Shown piece after piece: positions 52,142 to 62,185 of a DNA stretch of 64,000 bases. Each line of letters opens with the position of its first letter. Within the stretch, counting starts at the first letter, position 1. Made by a program: the position numbers and the translations under genes. The DNA lies in assembly GCF_015624505.1 (NCBI RefSeq), contig NZ_CP061379.1, positions 1,426,001 through 1,490,000 on the forward strand. The letters are read 5' to 3'. Under the pieces are notes generated by a model that did no database searches, was not told the origin of the DNA, and saw nothing but the letters and a program-made list of their open reading frames with translations. Source of the stretch: Bradyrhizobium commune. GTDB lineage: Bacteria; Pseudomonadota; Alphaproteobacteria; Rhizobiales; Xanthobacteraceae.

Positions 52142-55100
52142 GCGGAATGAATCTTTCCGATTGGGCTCTGAAACACCGTTCGCTGGTCGTCTATATGATG
52201 ATCATTGCGGTGGTCGGAGGTTCACTCTCCTATTTCCGGTTGGGTCGCAATGAAGATCCGGCCTTCATCATCAAGACCATGGTGGTCCAGGCCGCGTGGC
52301 CCGGAGCAACTGTGGAAGAGACGATGAAGCAGGTCACCGAGCGCCTCGAACGTCACTTGCAGGAAACGCCGCATCTGGACTTCTTGCGAAGCTTCACAAG
52401 GGCCGGTGTCGCAACCGTCTTTGTAAATCTGAAGGGGAGCGCGAATGCAAAACAGGTAGCCGACACCTGGTACCACGTCCGAAAGACGATCGGAGACATG
52501 CGTCATACGCTGCCCGCGGGCGTGATCGGGCCCGGGTTTAATGACGAATTCGGCGATACGTTCGGTATCATCTATGGTTTCAGCAACGACGGCTTCACCC
52601 AGCGAGAGCTGCGCGATCGGGTCGAAGACGTTCGCTCGAGGCTGCTTCTCGTACCTGACGTGTCAAAGATTGAGCTTCTGGGCGAACAGGATGAGGTGAT
52701 CTTCGTCGAGTTCTCCACCAAGGAGCTTGCGGCCCTCGGAGTTGATCGGTCCGCGCTCATTGCGGCGCTCCAGTCGCAAAACAGCGTGCGTCCGGCGGGA
52801 ACGATACAGACCGGCTCGGAAAGTATCTCGATTCGGGTGTCAGGCAGCTTCCAGTCGGAGCAGGACATCGCCAACATCAACTTTTCCGCCGGTGGGCGTA
52901 TGCTTCGCCTGAGCGATATTGCGCAGGTGCGACGCGGCTACGCGGATCCACCCCAGCCGATGTTTCGGATCAATGGCAAACCGGCAATAGGCCTTGCAAT
53001 CGCCATGCGGGATGGCGGCGACATTCTTGCGCTCGGCGCCAATATTAGAAGGGCAATGGCGCAGATCACCGCGGATCTCCCCATCGGAATCGAGCCCAGC
53101 CTGGTCGCGGACCAGCCCGTTGTGGTCGACCAGGCGATCCGCGAGTTCACGGTCTCGTTGATGCAGGCGATCGGCATCATCATGGTGGTGAGTTTCATCA
53201 GCCTGGGCGTGCGACCCGGCCTGATCATCGCGCTCGCCATACCATTCACGCTGGCGATCGTGTTTCCGATCATGGGACTCCTCAGCATCGATATGCAGCG
53301 AATATCGCTTGGCGCGCTCATCATTGCGCTCGCGTTGCTGGTCGACGATGCGATGACCACGACCGATGCGACGCTCAGTCGGCTCGCAGAGGGCGACAGC
53401 AAGATAGAGGCGGCAACTTTCGCGTACCGGACCCACGCAATGGCGATGCTCGCGGGCACGCTGGTGACGATCGCGGGCTTTATACCGGTCGGCTTTGCTG
53501 CGAGTTCCGCGGGTGAATACACGTTTTCGCTCTTCGCCGTCGTCACGATCGCACTGCTGGTGTCCTGGTTCGTTGCGGTCATTTTCACGCCACTGCTCGG
53601 AGCGGCCATTCTCGTTCCGCCGAAGCCGACAAGCACGGCGGATCCGGGCAGGATCTTCCGCATGTATAGGAGCTTCCTGACTTTCGCGATGCGCGCGAAA
53701 TGGCTGACGATCGCAGCCTCCCTGGCGCTCTTCGTTTGTTCGGTGCTTGCGCTGCCGCTCATCCCGCGACAATTCTTTCCATCGTCGGACCGGCCAGAGT
53801 TGCTCGTAGACCTGAGCTTGCCGCAAAACTCGTCAATCCACGCGAGCGAGGCCGCAGCAGAGCGCCTGGATACTGCCCTTTCGACCGATGCCGATGTGGC
53901 GCGGTGGAGCACCTATGTGGGGCGCGGTGCCATCCGCTTCTATTTGCCCCTGAATGTTCAGCTCCCGAACGATTTCTTCACGCAGGCCGTCGTGATCGCC
54001 AAGGATGTCGCAGCACGCGAGCGCCTGCATTCCAAGCTCGAAAAGCTGCTCGCGCAGGAGTTTCCCAACGCGATTGCGTTTGTTTCTCCGCTAGAGCTCG
54101 GACCGCCGGTGGGATGGCCGGTGCAGTATCGGGTCAGTGGACCTGACGTGGAACGGGTGCGCGAAATCGCGCTCAAGGTCGGACAGATCGTCGCTTCCAG
54201 TCCGGACACCAAACAGGTGAATTTCGACTGGATGGAACCTAACCGCCAAGTGCGTATCCGCGTGGACCAGAATGAGGCCCGCCTTCTCGGCCTGAGCTCG
54301 CAGACGATCGCGACAGTCTTGAACACGGTCATATCCGGCACACCCATTACTCAGGTTCGCGACGATATTTACCTGGTCAATGTGGTGGCGCGCGCGACCA
54401 ACGAGCAGAGGGTCTCGCTGGACGGTCTGCGCAATCTGCAGGTGGCGCTCCCGGGTGGACAGACTGTTCCTCTCGGCCAGTTCTCCTCCTTTGAATATGA
54501 CCAGGAGTTTCCGCTCATCTGGCGGCGCGACCGCATTCCAACCCTGACGGTCCAGGCTGCCATTGCCGGTGACAGATTGCCGGAGAGCGTGGTCACCTCG
54601 CTCTCGACGGCGATCGAGAACTTCAGAAAGACCCTTCCTTCGGGATACAGCGTGGTCGTCGGCGGCACCGTGGAGGAAAGTCAGAAGTCGCAGGCATCTG
54701 TGCTGGCGGTGGTGCCGGTGATGCTGTTCGTCATGTTCACCGTCCTCATGGTGCAGCTTCAGAGCTTTCCGAGACTGTTGATGGTGCTGAGCGTGGCGCC
54801 GCTCGGCCTGATCGGCGTCGTTGCAGCGCTGATGCTGTCCGGCAGGCCCTTGGGTTTTGTCGCCATTCTCGGCGTACTCGCGCTGCTGGGCATGATCAGC
54901 AAGAACGCGGTCATCCTGATCGGACAGATCGACGCCGAACGCGCTTTGGGCAAGACGCCCTGGGACGCTGCGGTGGATGCCAGCAGCTCCCGTTTTCGGC
55001 CGATCATGTTGACGGCCGTATCGACTGTTCTAGGGATGATTCCAATCGCGCCAACGGTATTCTGGGGGCCGATGGCGTTCGCGATCATGGGCGGACTCCT

Positions 55101-55203
55101 GGTCGCGACCGTTCTGACGCTGGTCTTCCTGCCGACATTGTATGTGGCCTGGTTTGCGCGGGACGGAAACGCGGAACCACGTGCGGGATCGCATCCGGCC
55201 TGA
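52138..55203 (+). CDS. RND efflux permease (system 4)
   Basis: 1021 residues with the complete RND layout. It differs from the other three pumps of the window in TM4, which reads ALALLVDDAMTTTDATLSRL: the two relay aspartates are kept but the usual VxxEN that follows is replaced by TTTDA. The N-terminus MSGMNLSDWALKHRSLVVYM and SYFRLGRNEDPAFIIKTMVV place it with a less studied RND subgroup whose adaptors are lipoproteins. No outer-membrane factor is adjacent. It converges on the SLC13 gene with six bases between stops. Confidence 0.94.
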   Translation: MSGMNLSDWALKHRSLVVYMMIIAVVGGSLSYFRLGRNEDPAFIIKTMVVQAAWPGATVEETMKQVTERLERHLQETPHLDFLRSFTRAGVATVFVNLKGSANAKQVADTWYHVRKTIGDMRHTLPAGVIGPGFNDEFGDTFGIIYGFSNDGFTQRELRDRVEDVRSRLLLVPDVSKIELLGEQDEVIFVEFSTKELAALGVDRSALIAALQSQNSVRPAGTIQTGSESISIRVSGSFQSEQDIANINFSAGGRMLRLSDIAQVRRGYADPPQPMFRINGKPAIGLAIAMRDGGDILALGANIRRAMAQITADLPIGIEPSLVADQPVVVDQAIREFTVSLMQAIGIIMVVSFISLGVRPGLIIALAIPFTLAIVFPIMGLLSIDMQRISLGALIIALALLVDDAMTTTDATLSRLAEGDSKIEAATFAYRTHAMAMLAGTLVTIAGFIPVGFAASSAGEYTFSLFAVVTIALLVSWFVAVIFTPLLGAAILVPPKPTSTADPGRIFRMYRSFLTFAMRAKWLTIAASLALFVCSVLALPLIPRQFFPSSDRPELLVDLSLPQNSSIHASEAAAERLDTALSTDADVARWSTYVGRGAIRFYLPLNVQLPNDFFTQAVVIAKDVAARERLHSKLEKLLAQEFPNAIAFVSPLELGPPVGWPVQYRVSGPDVERVREIALKVGQIVASSPDTKQVNFDWMEPNRQVRIRVDQNEARLLGLSSQTIATVLNTVISGTPITQVRDDIYLVNVVARATNEQRVSLDGLRNLQVALPGGQTVPLGQFSSFEYDQEFPLIWRRDRIPTLTVQAAIAGDRLPESVVTSLSTAIENFRKTLPSGYSVVVGGTVEESQKSQASVLAVVPVMLFVMFTVLMVQLQSFPRLLMVLSVAPLGLIGVVAALMLSGRPLGFVAILGVLALLGMISKNAVILIGQIDAERALGKTPWDAAVDASSSRFRPIMLTAVSTVLGMIPIAPTVFWGPMAFAIMGGLLVATVLTLVFLPTLYVAWFARDGNAEPRAGSHPA

Positions 55204-55209
55204 GTGCTT

Positions 55210-57039
55210 CTAAAATCGCAGTAGCCAGGGCACCAGCGCCAAGGCAGCCAACATCACAATGACGGTGAAAGGGACGCCGATCTTCAGGAAATCGCCGAAG
55301 CCGTAATTGCCCGGTCCGACGACCAGGGTGTTCACCGGTGAAGACACCGGCGTCATGAAGGCGGCCGAGGCCGCGATGGCGATAATCATAGCGAAGGGAT
55401 ACGGCGAGGCGCCGACATCCTTCGCCACAGCGAGCGCTACGGGTGCCATGAGCACTGCCGTCGCCGTGTTCGAGATGAACAGGCCAAGGGCGGCCGTGAT
55501 CACGAAGAGCAGCGCTAACAGCACCCGCGGTGATGTCTCGCCCGCAAAATGCGTCACCGCGTCGGCTGCGAGATCGACGCCGCCGGTCCGTTTTAACGCC
55601 AGCGAAAAGGGCAGCATGCCGACGATAAGGACCAGACTCTTCCAATTGATCGAGGCGTACGCGCTGTTGAAATCCACGCAGCGCAGCAACCCCATCAGCA
55701 AGCAGCCGATCAGAACCGCATGCACGTTCGGCACCACGCCGCTGACCATCATGCCGACCGTCAATGCCAGCACCGTCAGTGCCTGAGGTGCGAGGTTCGC
55801 GGCCGGCAGAACCTCCTTGTGCTCGGTCGGCAGGTTCAGCACGACAAGATCGGAGAATTCGGATCGCAGCTTGCGGATGTCGGACCAGAAGCCGGTCAGC
55901 AGAAGGGTGTCACCGACCTTCAACGTCTCATCGAGCAACCCCTGTCTGACGACCTTGCCACCGTGCCGCAGCCCCAGCACAGTCAATCCCATTTCGCTGC
56001 GCACCCGCGCCTGCAAAACGCTCGAGCCGATCAGCTTGGACTCCGCCGGGACGATGACTTCGACCATGCCGATTTCCTGCGAACGATCGGTGAAGTAGCC
56101 GCAATCGCCCAGCGGGAGCCGCTCGACCTTATAGTCGTTCAGCATTCGGTTGATCTCGGTAGGGGGCGCGATGACGTCGAGCAGCAGGATCTGGCCGGCG
56201 GCGAGCTCGGTCCTTGCGTTCGGGCGGATCGCCTCGGATCCGAAGCGGCCGGGAAGCTCGATGGCGAGCAGATTCACGCCGCTGTCCCGGAGCGAGAGCT
56301 CTTCCAGGCGCTTGCCGACCAGCGGCGAGCCAATCAGCACGCGGACGCGCAAGGCTCGGTCGGTGAGGCCATACTGCGTGACCCAATCAAGCATATTCGG
56401 CTGGCGGCGCTCGCCGTTCACACGCTTGGCCGAGACGGGCAGAAACCGCCGCGCGAACAGCATATAGGCAATGCCAAGCGCCAGAAATGCGAGCCCAAAG
56501 GGCGTGAAGCTGAAAAAGCCGAAGCCGGCCTCACCCTGACGGATCAACTCGGCGTTCACCACCAGATTCGGCGCCGTCGCAACGAGGGTGAGCATGCCGC
56601 TGATCAGGGCTGCAAAGCTCAGGGGCATCATCAACTGGCTCGGCGCGGCTCCCGTGTTCTGACAAATGCGCAGCACCACCGGGATGAATATGGCCACCAC
56701 GGCGGTCGAACTCATGAATGCACCGAGCCCACTGACTGCGAGCATCAGCAGCGCCAGCATGCGCGTCTCGCTGCTGCCGGCGGTCTTATTTAACCAATCG
56801 CCGAGACGACGCGCCACGCCGGTGCGCACCAGCCCCTCTCCGATCACGAAGAGGCCTGCGATCAATACGATGCTGGGATCGCTGAACCCCGCCAGCGCCT
56901 CGTCGATGGTAATCACCCCGGTGAATGGCATGATCACGATCATCAGCAGCGCGACCGCGTCCATGCGCGGACGATTGGCCATGAACATCACGATCGCGGT
57001 CGCAAGCAGCAGAAGAACCAAAGCAAGATTGGTGTTCAT
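55210..57039 (-). CDS. SLC13/DASS-type transporter with RCK_C (TrkA-C) domains, copy 1
   Basis: 609 residues. An N-terminal set of membrane helices (residues 1-190; MIVIMPFTGVITIDEALAGF, GLFVIGEGLVRTGVARRLGD) and a C-terminal set (~400-609) frame two cytoplasmic RCK_C domains at about 205-290 and 295-380, for example ALRVRVLIGSPLVGKRLEEL and EVIVPAESKLIGSSVLQARV. The helix ending TPVSSPVNTLVVGPGNYGFG is the family's second Na+/substrate signature. Relatives transport di- and tricarboxylates or sulfate. RCK_C domains usually sense small ligands. Same length and layout as the next gene. Confidence 0.92.
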   Translation of the reverse strand: MNTNLALVLLLLATAIVMFMANRPRMDAVALLMIVIMPFTGVITIDEALAGFSDPSIVLIAGLFVIGEGLVRTGVARRLGDWLNKTAGSSETRMLALLMLAVSGLGAFMSSTAVVAIFIPVVLRICQNTGAAPSQLMMPLSFAALISGMLTLVATAPNLVVNAELIRQGEAGFGFFSFTPFGLAFLALGIAYMLFARRFLPVSAKRVNGERRQPNMLDWVTQYGLTDRALRVRVLIGSPLVGKRLEELSLRDSGVNLLAIELPGRFGSEAIRPNARTELAAGQILLLDVIAPPTEINRMLNDYKVERLPLGDCGYFTDRSQEIGMVEVIVPAESKLIGSSVLQARVRSEMGLTVLGLRHGGKVVRQGLLDETLKVGDTLLLTGFWSDIRKLRSEFSDLVVLNLPTEHKEVLPAANLAPQALTVLALTVGMMVSGVVPNVHAVLIGCLLMGLLRCVDFNSAYASINWKSLVLIVGMLPFSLALKRTGGVDLAADAVTHFAGETSPRVLLALLFVITAALGLFISNTATAVLMAPVALAVAKDVGASPYPFAMIIAIAASAAFMTPVSSPVNTLVVGPGNYGFGDFLKIGVPFTVIVMLAALALVPWLLRF

Positions 57040-57089
57040 GCGGAATACCCGGTCGGTTGAAACGCAAGCTGCTCATCCTGTGCAACTGG

Positions 57090-58919
57090 TCATCCTTTGA
57101 ACGGCCAGAAGATGGGTACGAGAAACGTGGCCACCAGGAAGAACCAGAGCAGCAGCGGCAGGCCCATCCTCCAGAAATCACCGAATCGATAGCCGCCGGG
57201 GCCCTGCACCATGAGGCTTGCCGAGGCGGCGATGGGCGTGAGGAAGGAAGCAGCCGCAGCCACCGCAACGGTCACCAGCGCGGTGCGTGGTGAGACACCG
57301 ACGGCTTCGGCGGAGGCAATCGCTATCGGAATGACGATGAGTGTCGTCGCCGTGCTGCTGATCAACTGACCGATCAGCGCCGTGAGCAAAAACAGCGCGG
57401 CCAGCAGCGCGTAGGGGCTCGCATTGCCGACGATGTCGACGAGCGCATCGGCGATGAGATAGGCCGCACCGGTCTTGTACATGGCGGTCGAGAGCGGGAT
57501 CAGCGACGCCACCATGATCAGCACGTTCCAGTTGATCGCCCGGTAGGCCCGCTCGATCTTGAGTACGCCCGACAGGATCACCGCGCAGGCCGCCGCCAAC
57601 CCGGCGACGACTCTCGGCACGGCGCCCGTCGCCAGCAGCGTAACCATGACTGCAAGAATGATAACCGCGCGCACGGAGCCGGTGCCCAGGGGCCTGGCCT
57701 GGCGACGGATCATGTCAGGGGCGGCAACGACGAGCACGTTCGGATCGCGCGTCTGCTCCTCCAATGCTTCCCAGCGGCCTTGCAGCAGCAGCGTGTCACC
57801 GGCTGCCAGAACGGTTTCTCCGGGCCCGAGATTCTCGCCACCGCGCTGAATGCCGAGGATAATCAAATCGCCACTTGCGGTGATCATGCCGGGGAAGACG
57901 GTCTCATCGATCAAACGAGAGCGGGGCGGCAGCACCACCTCGGCGAAGCCATGGCTGTTGTTGAACAATGCCTCTCGCATCTTGGCGGCCGTCTCCTGGC
58001 AAGGCGTCAGGCCATGCTGTTCGGCGAAGGCGTCCATTGCCGCCTGTTCACCGCGCATGATGAGCCGATCGCCCTCCACGAGAGAATGTTGCCACGAGAT
58101 GCTGTTCTGGTGGCGTGGGCGAATAGCGATGAAGCTGAGCTCCGGATGGTTCTCGCGCTCCAGCCGCGATTCCAGCACCGCCTGCAACGTACCGAGATAG
58201 GGCGAGGCGGCGGTGATCTCGAACTGATACACCCGATCAAACAGCTTGTATTGCTCGGTCAGCATCCGCGAATGATGGCTCAGATCCTCGGGCATTTCCC
58301 GGCTGGTGCGCACCGGTAGCAGCCTCTGGCCGAAAAGAACCACAATGGCCACGGTGCCTGCCAGGAGCGGCACGCCGATCACCGTCATCTCGAAGAATCC
58401 GAAGGGCGCGAGACCGATATCGCTCGCCGCGTCGGAGAGCAGCACGTTCACAAGGCTTCCGGTCAGCACCAGCATCGAGCCCGAATAGGAGGCGAAGGCG
58501 AGAGGCATCATGAGCTGCGCGGGCGGGCGCTTGAGCCGGACGGAGACGATCACCAGCACGGGCAGCAGCGCAGCCACCGCACCGCCCGAACCGATCAGCG
58601 CCGTGAGAAAGGCCACGAGCAGCGTGGACAGCACCAACAGGCGTGTCCGGCTTTCGCCCGCGTAGCGGATCAACACCTGGCCCGCCCACGCGGTGACGCC
58701 GGAGCAATCCAGGCTGGCACTCACCACGAAGAGCGAAGCAATGAAGAGGACCGTGGTGTCACCGAAACCCGCCAGCGCCTCGTCGAGTTCCAGAATGCCG
58801 GTCGCGTAAAGCACGAGCGTCGCGCTTAGCGCCACGACCGCGACCGGCACGAGGTTCGAGACGAAGAGCAGCACCATCATAGCGATGATGGCGAAGGTAA
58901 TGAGGATATGCGGCGTCAT
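57090..58919 (-). CDS. SLC13/DASS-type transporter with RCK_C (TrkA-C) domains, copy 2
   Basis: 609 residues, with the layout of copy 1 but clearly diverged sequence: LDEALAGFGDTTVLFIASLF, SNLVPVAVVALSATL and, after the first membrane set, RCK_C domains near YQFEITAASPYLGTLQAVLE and EVVLPPRSRLIDETVFPGMI. The C-terminal signature is SFLTPIAASASLMVQGPGGY. Two adjacent paralogues of the same length suggest an old tandem duplication. It ends 50 bases before copy 1 and follows the dipeptidase gene by 54 bases, consistent with one operon. Confidence 0.92.
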   Translation of the reverse strand: MTPHILITFAIIAMMVLLFVSNLVPVAVVALSATLVLYATGILELDEALAGFGDTTVLFIASLFVVSASLDCSGVTAWAGQVLIRYAGESRTRLLVLSTLLVAFLTALIGSGGAVAALLPVLVIVSVRLKRPPAQLMMPLAFASYSGSMLVLTGSLVNVLLSDAASDIGLAPFGFFEMTVIGVPLLAGTVAIVVLFGQRLLPVRTSREMPEDLSHHSRMLTEQYKLFDRVYQFEITAASPYLGTLQAVLESRLERENHPELSFIAIRPRHQNSISWQHSLVEGDRLIMRGEQAAMDAFAEQHGLTPCQETAAKMREALFNNSHGFAEVVLPPRSRLIDETVFPGMITASGDLIILGIQRGGENLGPGETVLAAGDTLLLQGRWEALEEQTRDPNVLVVAAPDMIRRQARPLGTGSVRAVIILAVMVTLLATGAVPRVVAGLAAACAVILSGVLKIERAYRAINWNVLIMVASLIPLSTAMYKTGAAYLIADALVDIVGNASPYALLAALFLLTALIGQLISSTATTLIVIPIAIASAEAVGVSPRTALVTVAVAAAASFLTPIAASASLMVQGPGGYRFGDFWRMGLPLLLWFFLVATFLVPIFWPFKG

Positions 58920-58973
58920 CGCACCTCGCGACGGCGGTCCGGCCTGGGGCCGGCGCCGCTTGCCCGTGCCGCT

Positions 58974-60356
58974 CTACCGCGACAACGCTTCCAGAATACG
59001 CGCCCAGGAGCGGATCCCCTTATGGAAGCTCTTGAGATTGTATTTCTCGTTCGGGCTGTGGATGCGGTCATCCTCGAGGCCAAAGCCCGCCAGCACCACG
59101 TCCATGCCCAGCGACTGCTTGAGCTGATGGGTCACCGGAATGGAGCCGCCACCGCCGATGAAGACCGCGGGCTTGCCCCATTCGGCCGTCAATGCGTCGC
59201 GCGCCTTGCCGAAGGCTGGAGCCTCGATCGGGAAGCGGATCGCCTGACCCGCGCCATGCTCCAGGAACTCCACGCGACAATCGGCCGGGACGCGCGCATG
59301 CACATGCTCCCGGAAGGCCTTGCGGATGGCATGGGGGTCCTGATCGAAAACCAGGCGGAAAGACACCTTTGCCGATGCCGTGGCGGGAATCACCGTCTTG
59401 AATCCAGCCCCCTGGTAGCCGCCGCCCATGCCGTTGATTTCGCAGGTCGGGCGCGACCAGACCATCTCCAGCGCGTCGCGACCCTTCTCACCGGCGGGAA
59501 CCGAAAGCCCGATGGCGCCGAGGAAGGATCTTGCGCTGAAGTTCAGGCTGTCCCATTGCTCGCGCAACGTCTTGGGAAGCTCCGGTACGCCGTCATAGAA
59601 GCCGCGCAGTGTGACGCGTCCGCTCTCGTCGTGCAGGTCAGAGAGTATACGGGCGAGGATACGGTTCGGATTGGCCGCGGCCGAACCATAGAAGCCCGAA
59701 TGCAGGTCGCGATCGGCGGCGTGAACGATGACTTCCTCGCCGCAGAGTCCGCGCAGCATGGTCTGGATCGCCGGCGTCTCGGGGTCCCACATGTTGGTGT
59801 CGCAGATCAGGCCGATATCTGCGCGCAGCTCGGCGGCATGGGCATCGAGAAAGCCCGGCAGGTTCGCGCCACCGGATTCCTCCTCCCCCTCCAGCAAAAT
59901 CGAAATCGGAATCGGCAGTTTGCCGCTGACCGCCTTCCAGGCGCGGCAAGCCTCGATGAAGGACATGAGTTGGCCTTTGTCGTCGGCGGCGCCGCGACCC
60001 GTGATGATCTTCGCGCCATCGGGCATGGTTTGGATGGAAGGATCAAAGGGATCGCGATCCCACAGCGCGAGGGGATCCACCGGCTGCACATCGTAATGGC
60101 CGTAGAACAGCGCCGAGGGACCGGACACGCTGCGGTCATGCGCCACGACCATCGGGTGCCCCGGTGTCGGGCGCACGGCGGCGTCGAAGCCGATGCCTTT
60201 CAGGTCGGCCACGTGCCATTCGGCATTGGCCATACATTCGGCCTTGTAAGCCGGATCGGTCGAAATCGACTTGATGCGCAGGATCGCGAACAGGCGCTCG
60301 AGAGCAGCATCGAGATTTGCGTCGATGTTGGACAGGACATCGTCGAGCTTGGTCAT
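58974..60356 (-). CDS. M20-family dipeptidase (carnosinase/CNDP-like)
   Basis: 460 residues. Zn2+ ligands are in order: ALFYGHYDVQPVDP (His), TGRGAADDKGQ (bridging Asp), LLEGEEESGG (catalytic Glu pair), LICDTNMWDPE (Asp) and DRIHSPNEKY (His near the C-terminus). The dimerisation lid lies in the middle (~205-320). Family members cleave dipeptides and related amides in the cytoplasm. The ATG at 60,356 is chosen; the frame is open upstream to 60,431. Next to AbgT and glutaminase, a glutamyl-amide or dipeptide substrate is reasonable (inference). Confidence 0.92.
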   Translation of the reverse strand: MTKLDDVLSNIDANLDAALERLFAILRIKSISTDPAYKAECMANAEWHVADLKGIGFDAAVRPTPGHPMVVAHDRSVSGPSALFYGHYDVQPVDPLALWDRDPFDPSIQTMPDGAKIITGRGAADDKGQLMSFIEACRAWKAVSGKLPIPISILLEGEEESGGANLPGFLDAHAAELRADIGLICDTNMWDPETPAIQTMLRGLCGEEVIVHAADRDLHSGFYGSAAANPNRILARILSDLHDESGRVTLRGFYDGVPELPKTLREQWDSLNFSARSFLGAIGLSVPAGEKGRDALEMVWSRPTCEINGMGGGYQGAGFKTVIPATASAKVSFRLVFDQDPHAIRKAFREHVHARVPADCRVEFLEHGAGQAIRFPIEAPAFGKARDALTAEWGKPAVFIGGGGSIPVTHQLKQSLGMDVVLAGFGLEDDRIHSPNEKYNLKSFHKGIRSWARILEALSR

Positions 60357-60462
60357 GGAGCCCTCCGGGGGGTCTTCTATGCCGTTGGTCGGTACGCGCG
60401 GGCGCGATCGCCATATTGTCCGTCGTCGCAAACGCTGTTCCTTGGCGCGAGGTTACGATTGC

Positions 60463-62112
60463 CTATTCGTTCCTTCCGCGCTTTCTCGGCGCCGGGTCGG
60501 GAATTTCGCCCGGCAGGAAATTTGGAAGCTTCCCTGCCGGGAAAATCGCGAGCAAGGCAACGCCAGCCATGATGATCAGACCAATTTTCAAAGCGCGCAA
60601 TCGCACGACGGTGTTGACGCGCACCGCTTCCGCCACTTGAGCCGGAGAAGCCGTGGTCTGCTCCATCGCGCTCCGCAACCGGTCATTGTTGATGAAGGTA
60701 ATGTTATCAAGGTCCAGCTGCGCCTGTATCTCAGGCGGCAATTTGGGATTCTCGGCGATCGTGCGCAGAACGGCCGCGCTTAACAGGCCGACGAGGAGCG
60801 CTCCGGCCACCGCTGTGCCGACGGCGGCGGCGAGATTGTTGGTCGTGCCGCGCAGCGAGCCAACGTCGCCCGCGAGCTCTTTCGGCGAAGCCGTGACCAG
60901 CACGTTGAACAACAGTGTGACCAGCGATCCCTGTCCGATGCCGAAAATCACGAGCCCGAGGAGAACCGGGACGGCGCTCCAATCATTCCTCACGACAAAA
61001 GCGAGCCAAAGCAGCGCCACCGTGCAGAGTATGAAGCCATAGCGCCCGATCTGCCTGGGCGTGAGCCGATCGTAGAATCGCACAATCAGCATTGCGGCGA
61101 AGAAGACGGTGAGGTTGAACGGCATCATGGCGATCGTTGTCGCCAGCGGGGTGCGTCCCTGCACGATCTGGATGTACAATGGGACCGAGAAATTGAGCAT
61201 TGCCTCCAGCGCGACGACGGCAAACATCGCATACACGGCGGCCCGTTCCTGCGGCGAGTCGATCACCTCGAGCGCAAGAAGCGGCGTCTTCCCCGCAGCC
61301 TGCTGTCTGTGCGTCCAGCTCAAAAAGCCCTGACCGAGCACGATACCCACCACGATCACGATCGGAGCGGGCGACACACCAAAGAGGTCAAACGGCGCAT
61401 TTGGCCCCGCCAGTCCCAGCCCCCACCGATTGAGGTTGTTGAACCCGAAGCTGATCAGAATGATGGCTGCGGCGGCGAGAACAACACCGACGAAATCGAT
61501 CCGCACCTCCGGACGCGCCTCATCCGGCCTGAGACGAAAGCTCAAGAGGAAAACCACAGCCGATACGGCGATCAGAATCCCGAACGCCGGGCGCCATCCG
61601 ATGAATGTGCCTAGAGTGCCGCCGATGACGAACGCCAGAACGCCCGCCGCCGCGCGGGCGGAACCCAATGCGCCAACGGCCGTCGCTTGCTGCCGTCCCT
61701 TGTAGTTTTCGGCGATAAGCGCCACCAAGGACGGGACGATCACCGCACCAGCCGCGCCGGACAGGGACTGCGCCGTAATCATGAGATCCGCGTTCGGACT
61801 GAATGTCATCAGCACCTGCGCGGCGCCGAACACGGCGACGGCAACGCGGAATACGTGCGTCGCCCCGTAGCGCTGCGTCAGCTTCGCACCGAGCATGACG
61901 AAGCCGGCAACCAGCATCGAATAAGCCACGATACCGGTCGCCACGGTCGTGGGCGGAACGCCAAAACTGTTGACCATCCCTCCCAGCGCAACCGGCAGGG
62001 AGGCGACGTTGAAAGACATGATCATCTGGCCGAGCGCGATGGTGATCATCGGCACCCAGGATGCATTCTCTTCTTCAACGGAGTGAACCGTCGTCGCAGA
62101 TGCCATCGTCAT
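60463..62112 (-). CDS. MFS transporter, DHA2-like (14 helices)
   Basis: 549 residues. Motif A-like GAKLTQRYGATHVFRVAVAV and the SLSGAAGAVIVPSLVALIAE block, with the LGSARAAAGVLAFVIGGTLG helix, are MFS features; the extra helices and length suggest the DHA2 drug/proton family. A charged C-terminus ends NFLPGEIPDPAPRKRGRNE. ATG 62,112 (MTMASATTVH) is used; upstream sequence in frame is the antisense of glsA. Substrate unknown: nutrient efflux or amino-acid related compound. Confidence 0.9.
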   Translation of the reverse strand: MTMASATTVHSVEEENASWVPMITIALGQMIMSFNVASLPVALGGMVNSFGVPPTTVATGIVAYSMLVAGFVMLGAKLTQRYGATHVFRVAVAVFGAAQVLMTFSPNADLMITAQSLSGAAGAVIVPSLVALIAENYKGRQQATAVGALGSARAAAGVLAFVIGGTLGTFIGWRPAFGILIAVSAVVFLLSFRLRPDEARPEVRIDFVGVVLAAAAIILISFGFNNLNRWGLGLAGPNAPFDLFGVSPAPIVIVVGIVLGQGFLSWTHRQQAAGKTPLLALEVIDSPQERAAVYAMFAVVALEAMLNFSVPLYIQIVQGRTPLATTIAMMPFNLTVFFAAMLIVRFYDRLTPRQIGRYGFILCTVALLWLAFVVRNDWSAVPVLLGLVIFGIGQGSLVTLLFNVLVTASPKELAGDVGSLRGTTNNLAAAVGTAVAGALLVGLLSAAVLRTIAENPKLPPEIQAQLDLDNITFINNDRLRSAMEQTTASPAQVAEAVRVNTVVRLRALKIGLIIMAGVALLAIFPAGKLPNFLPGEIPDPAPRKRGRNE

Positions 62113-62185
62113 GGCGCGTCCCCTGTCTTTTTGTTCTGAGGTCCAGCGACAATCAGCGCCGGCTGAATCTCCGACACTTGCAAAC

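Noticed and set aside
58908..60572. A 554-codon plus-strand frame opposite the dipeptidase
   Set aside because: Antisense shadow of the M20 peptidase, whose metal-binding motifs are complete on the minus strand.
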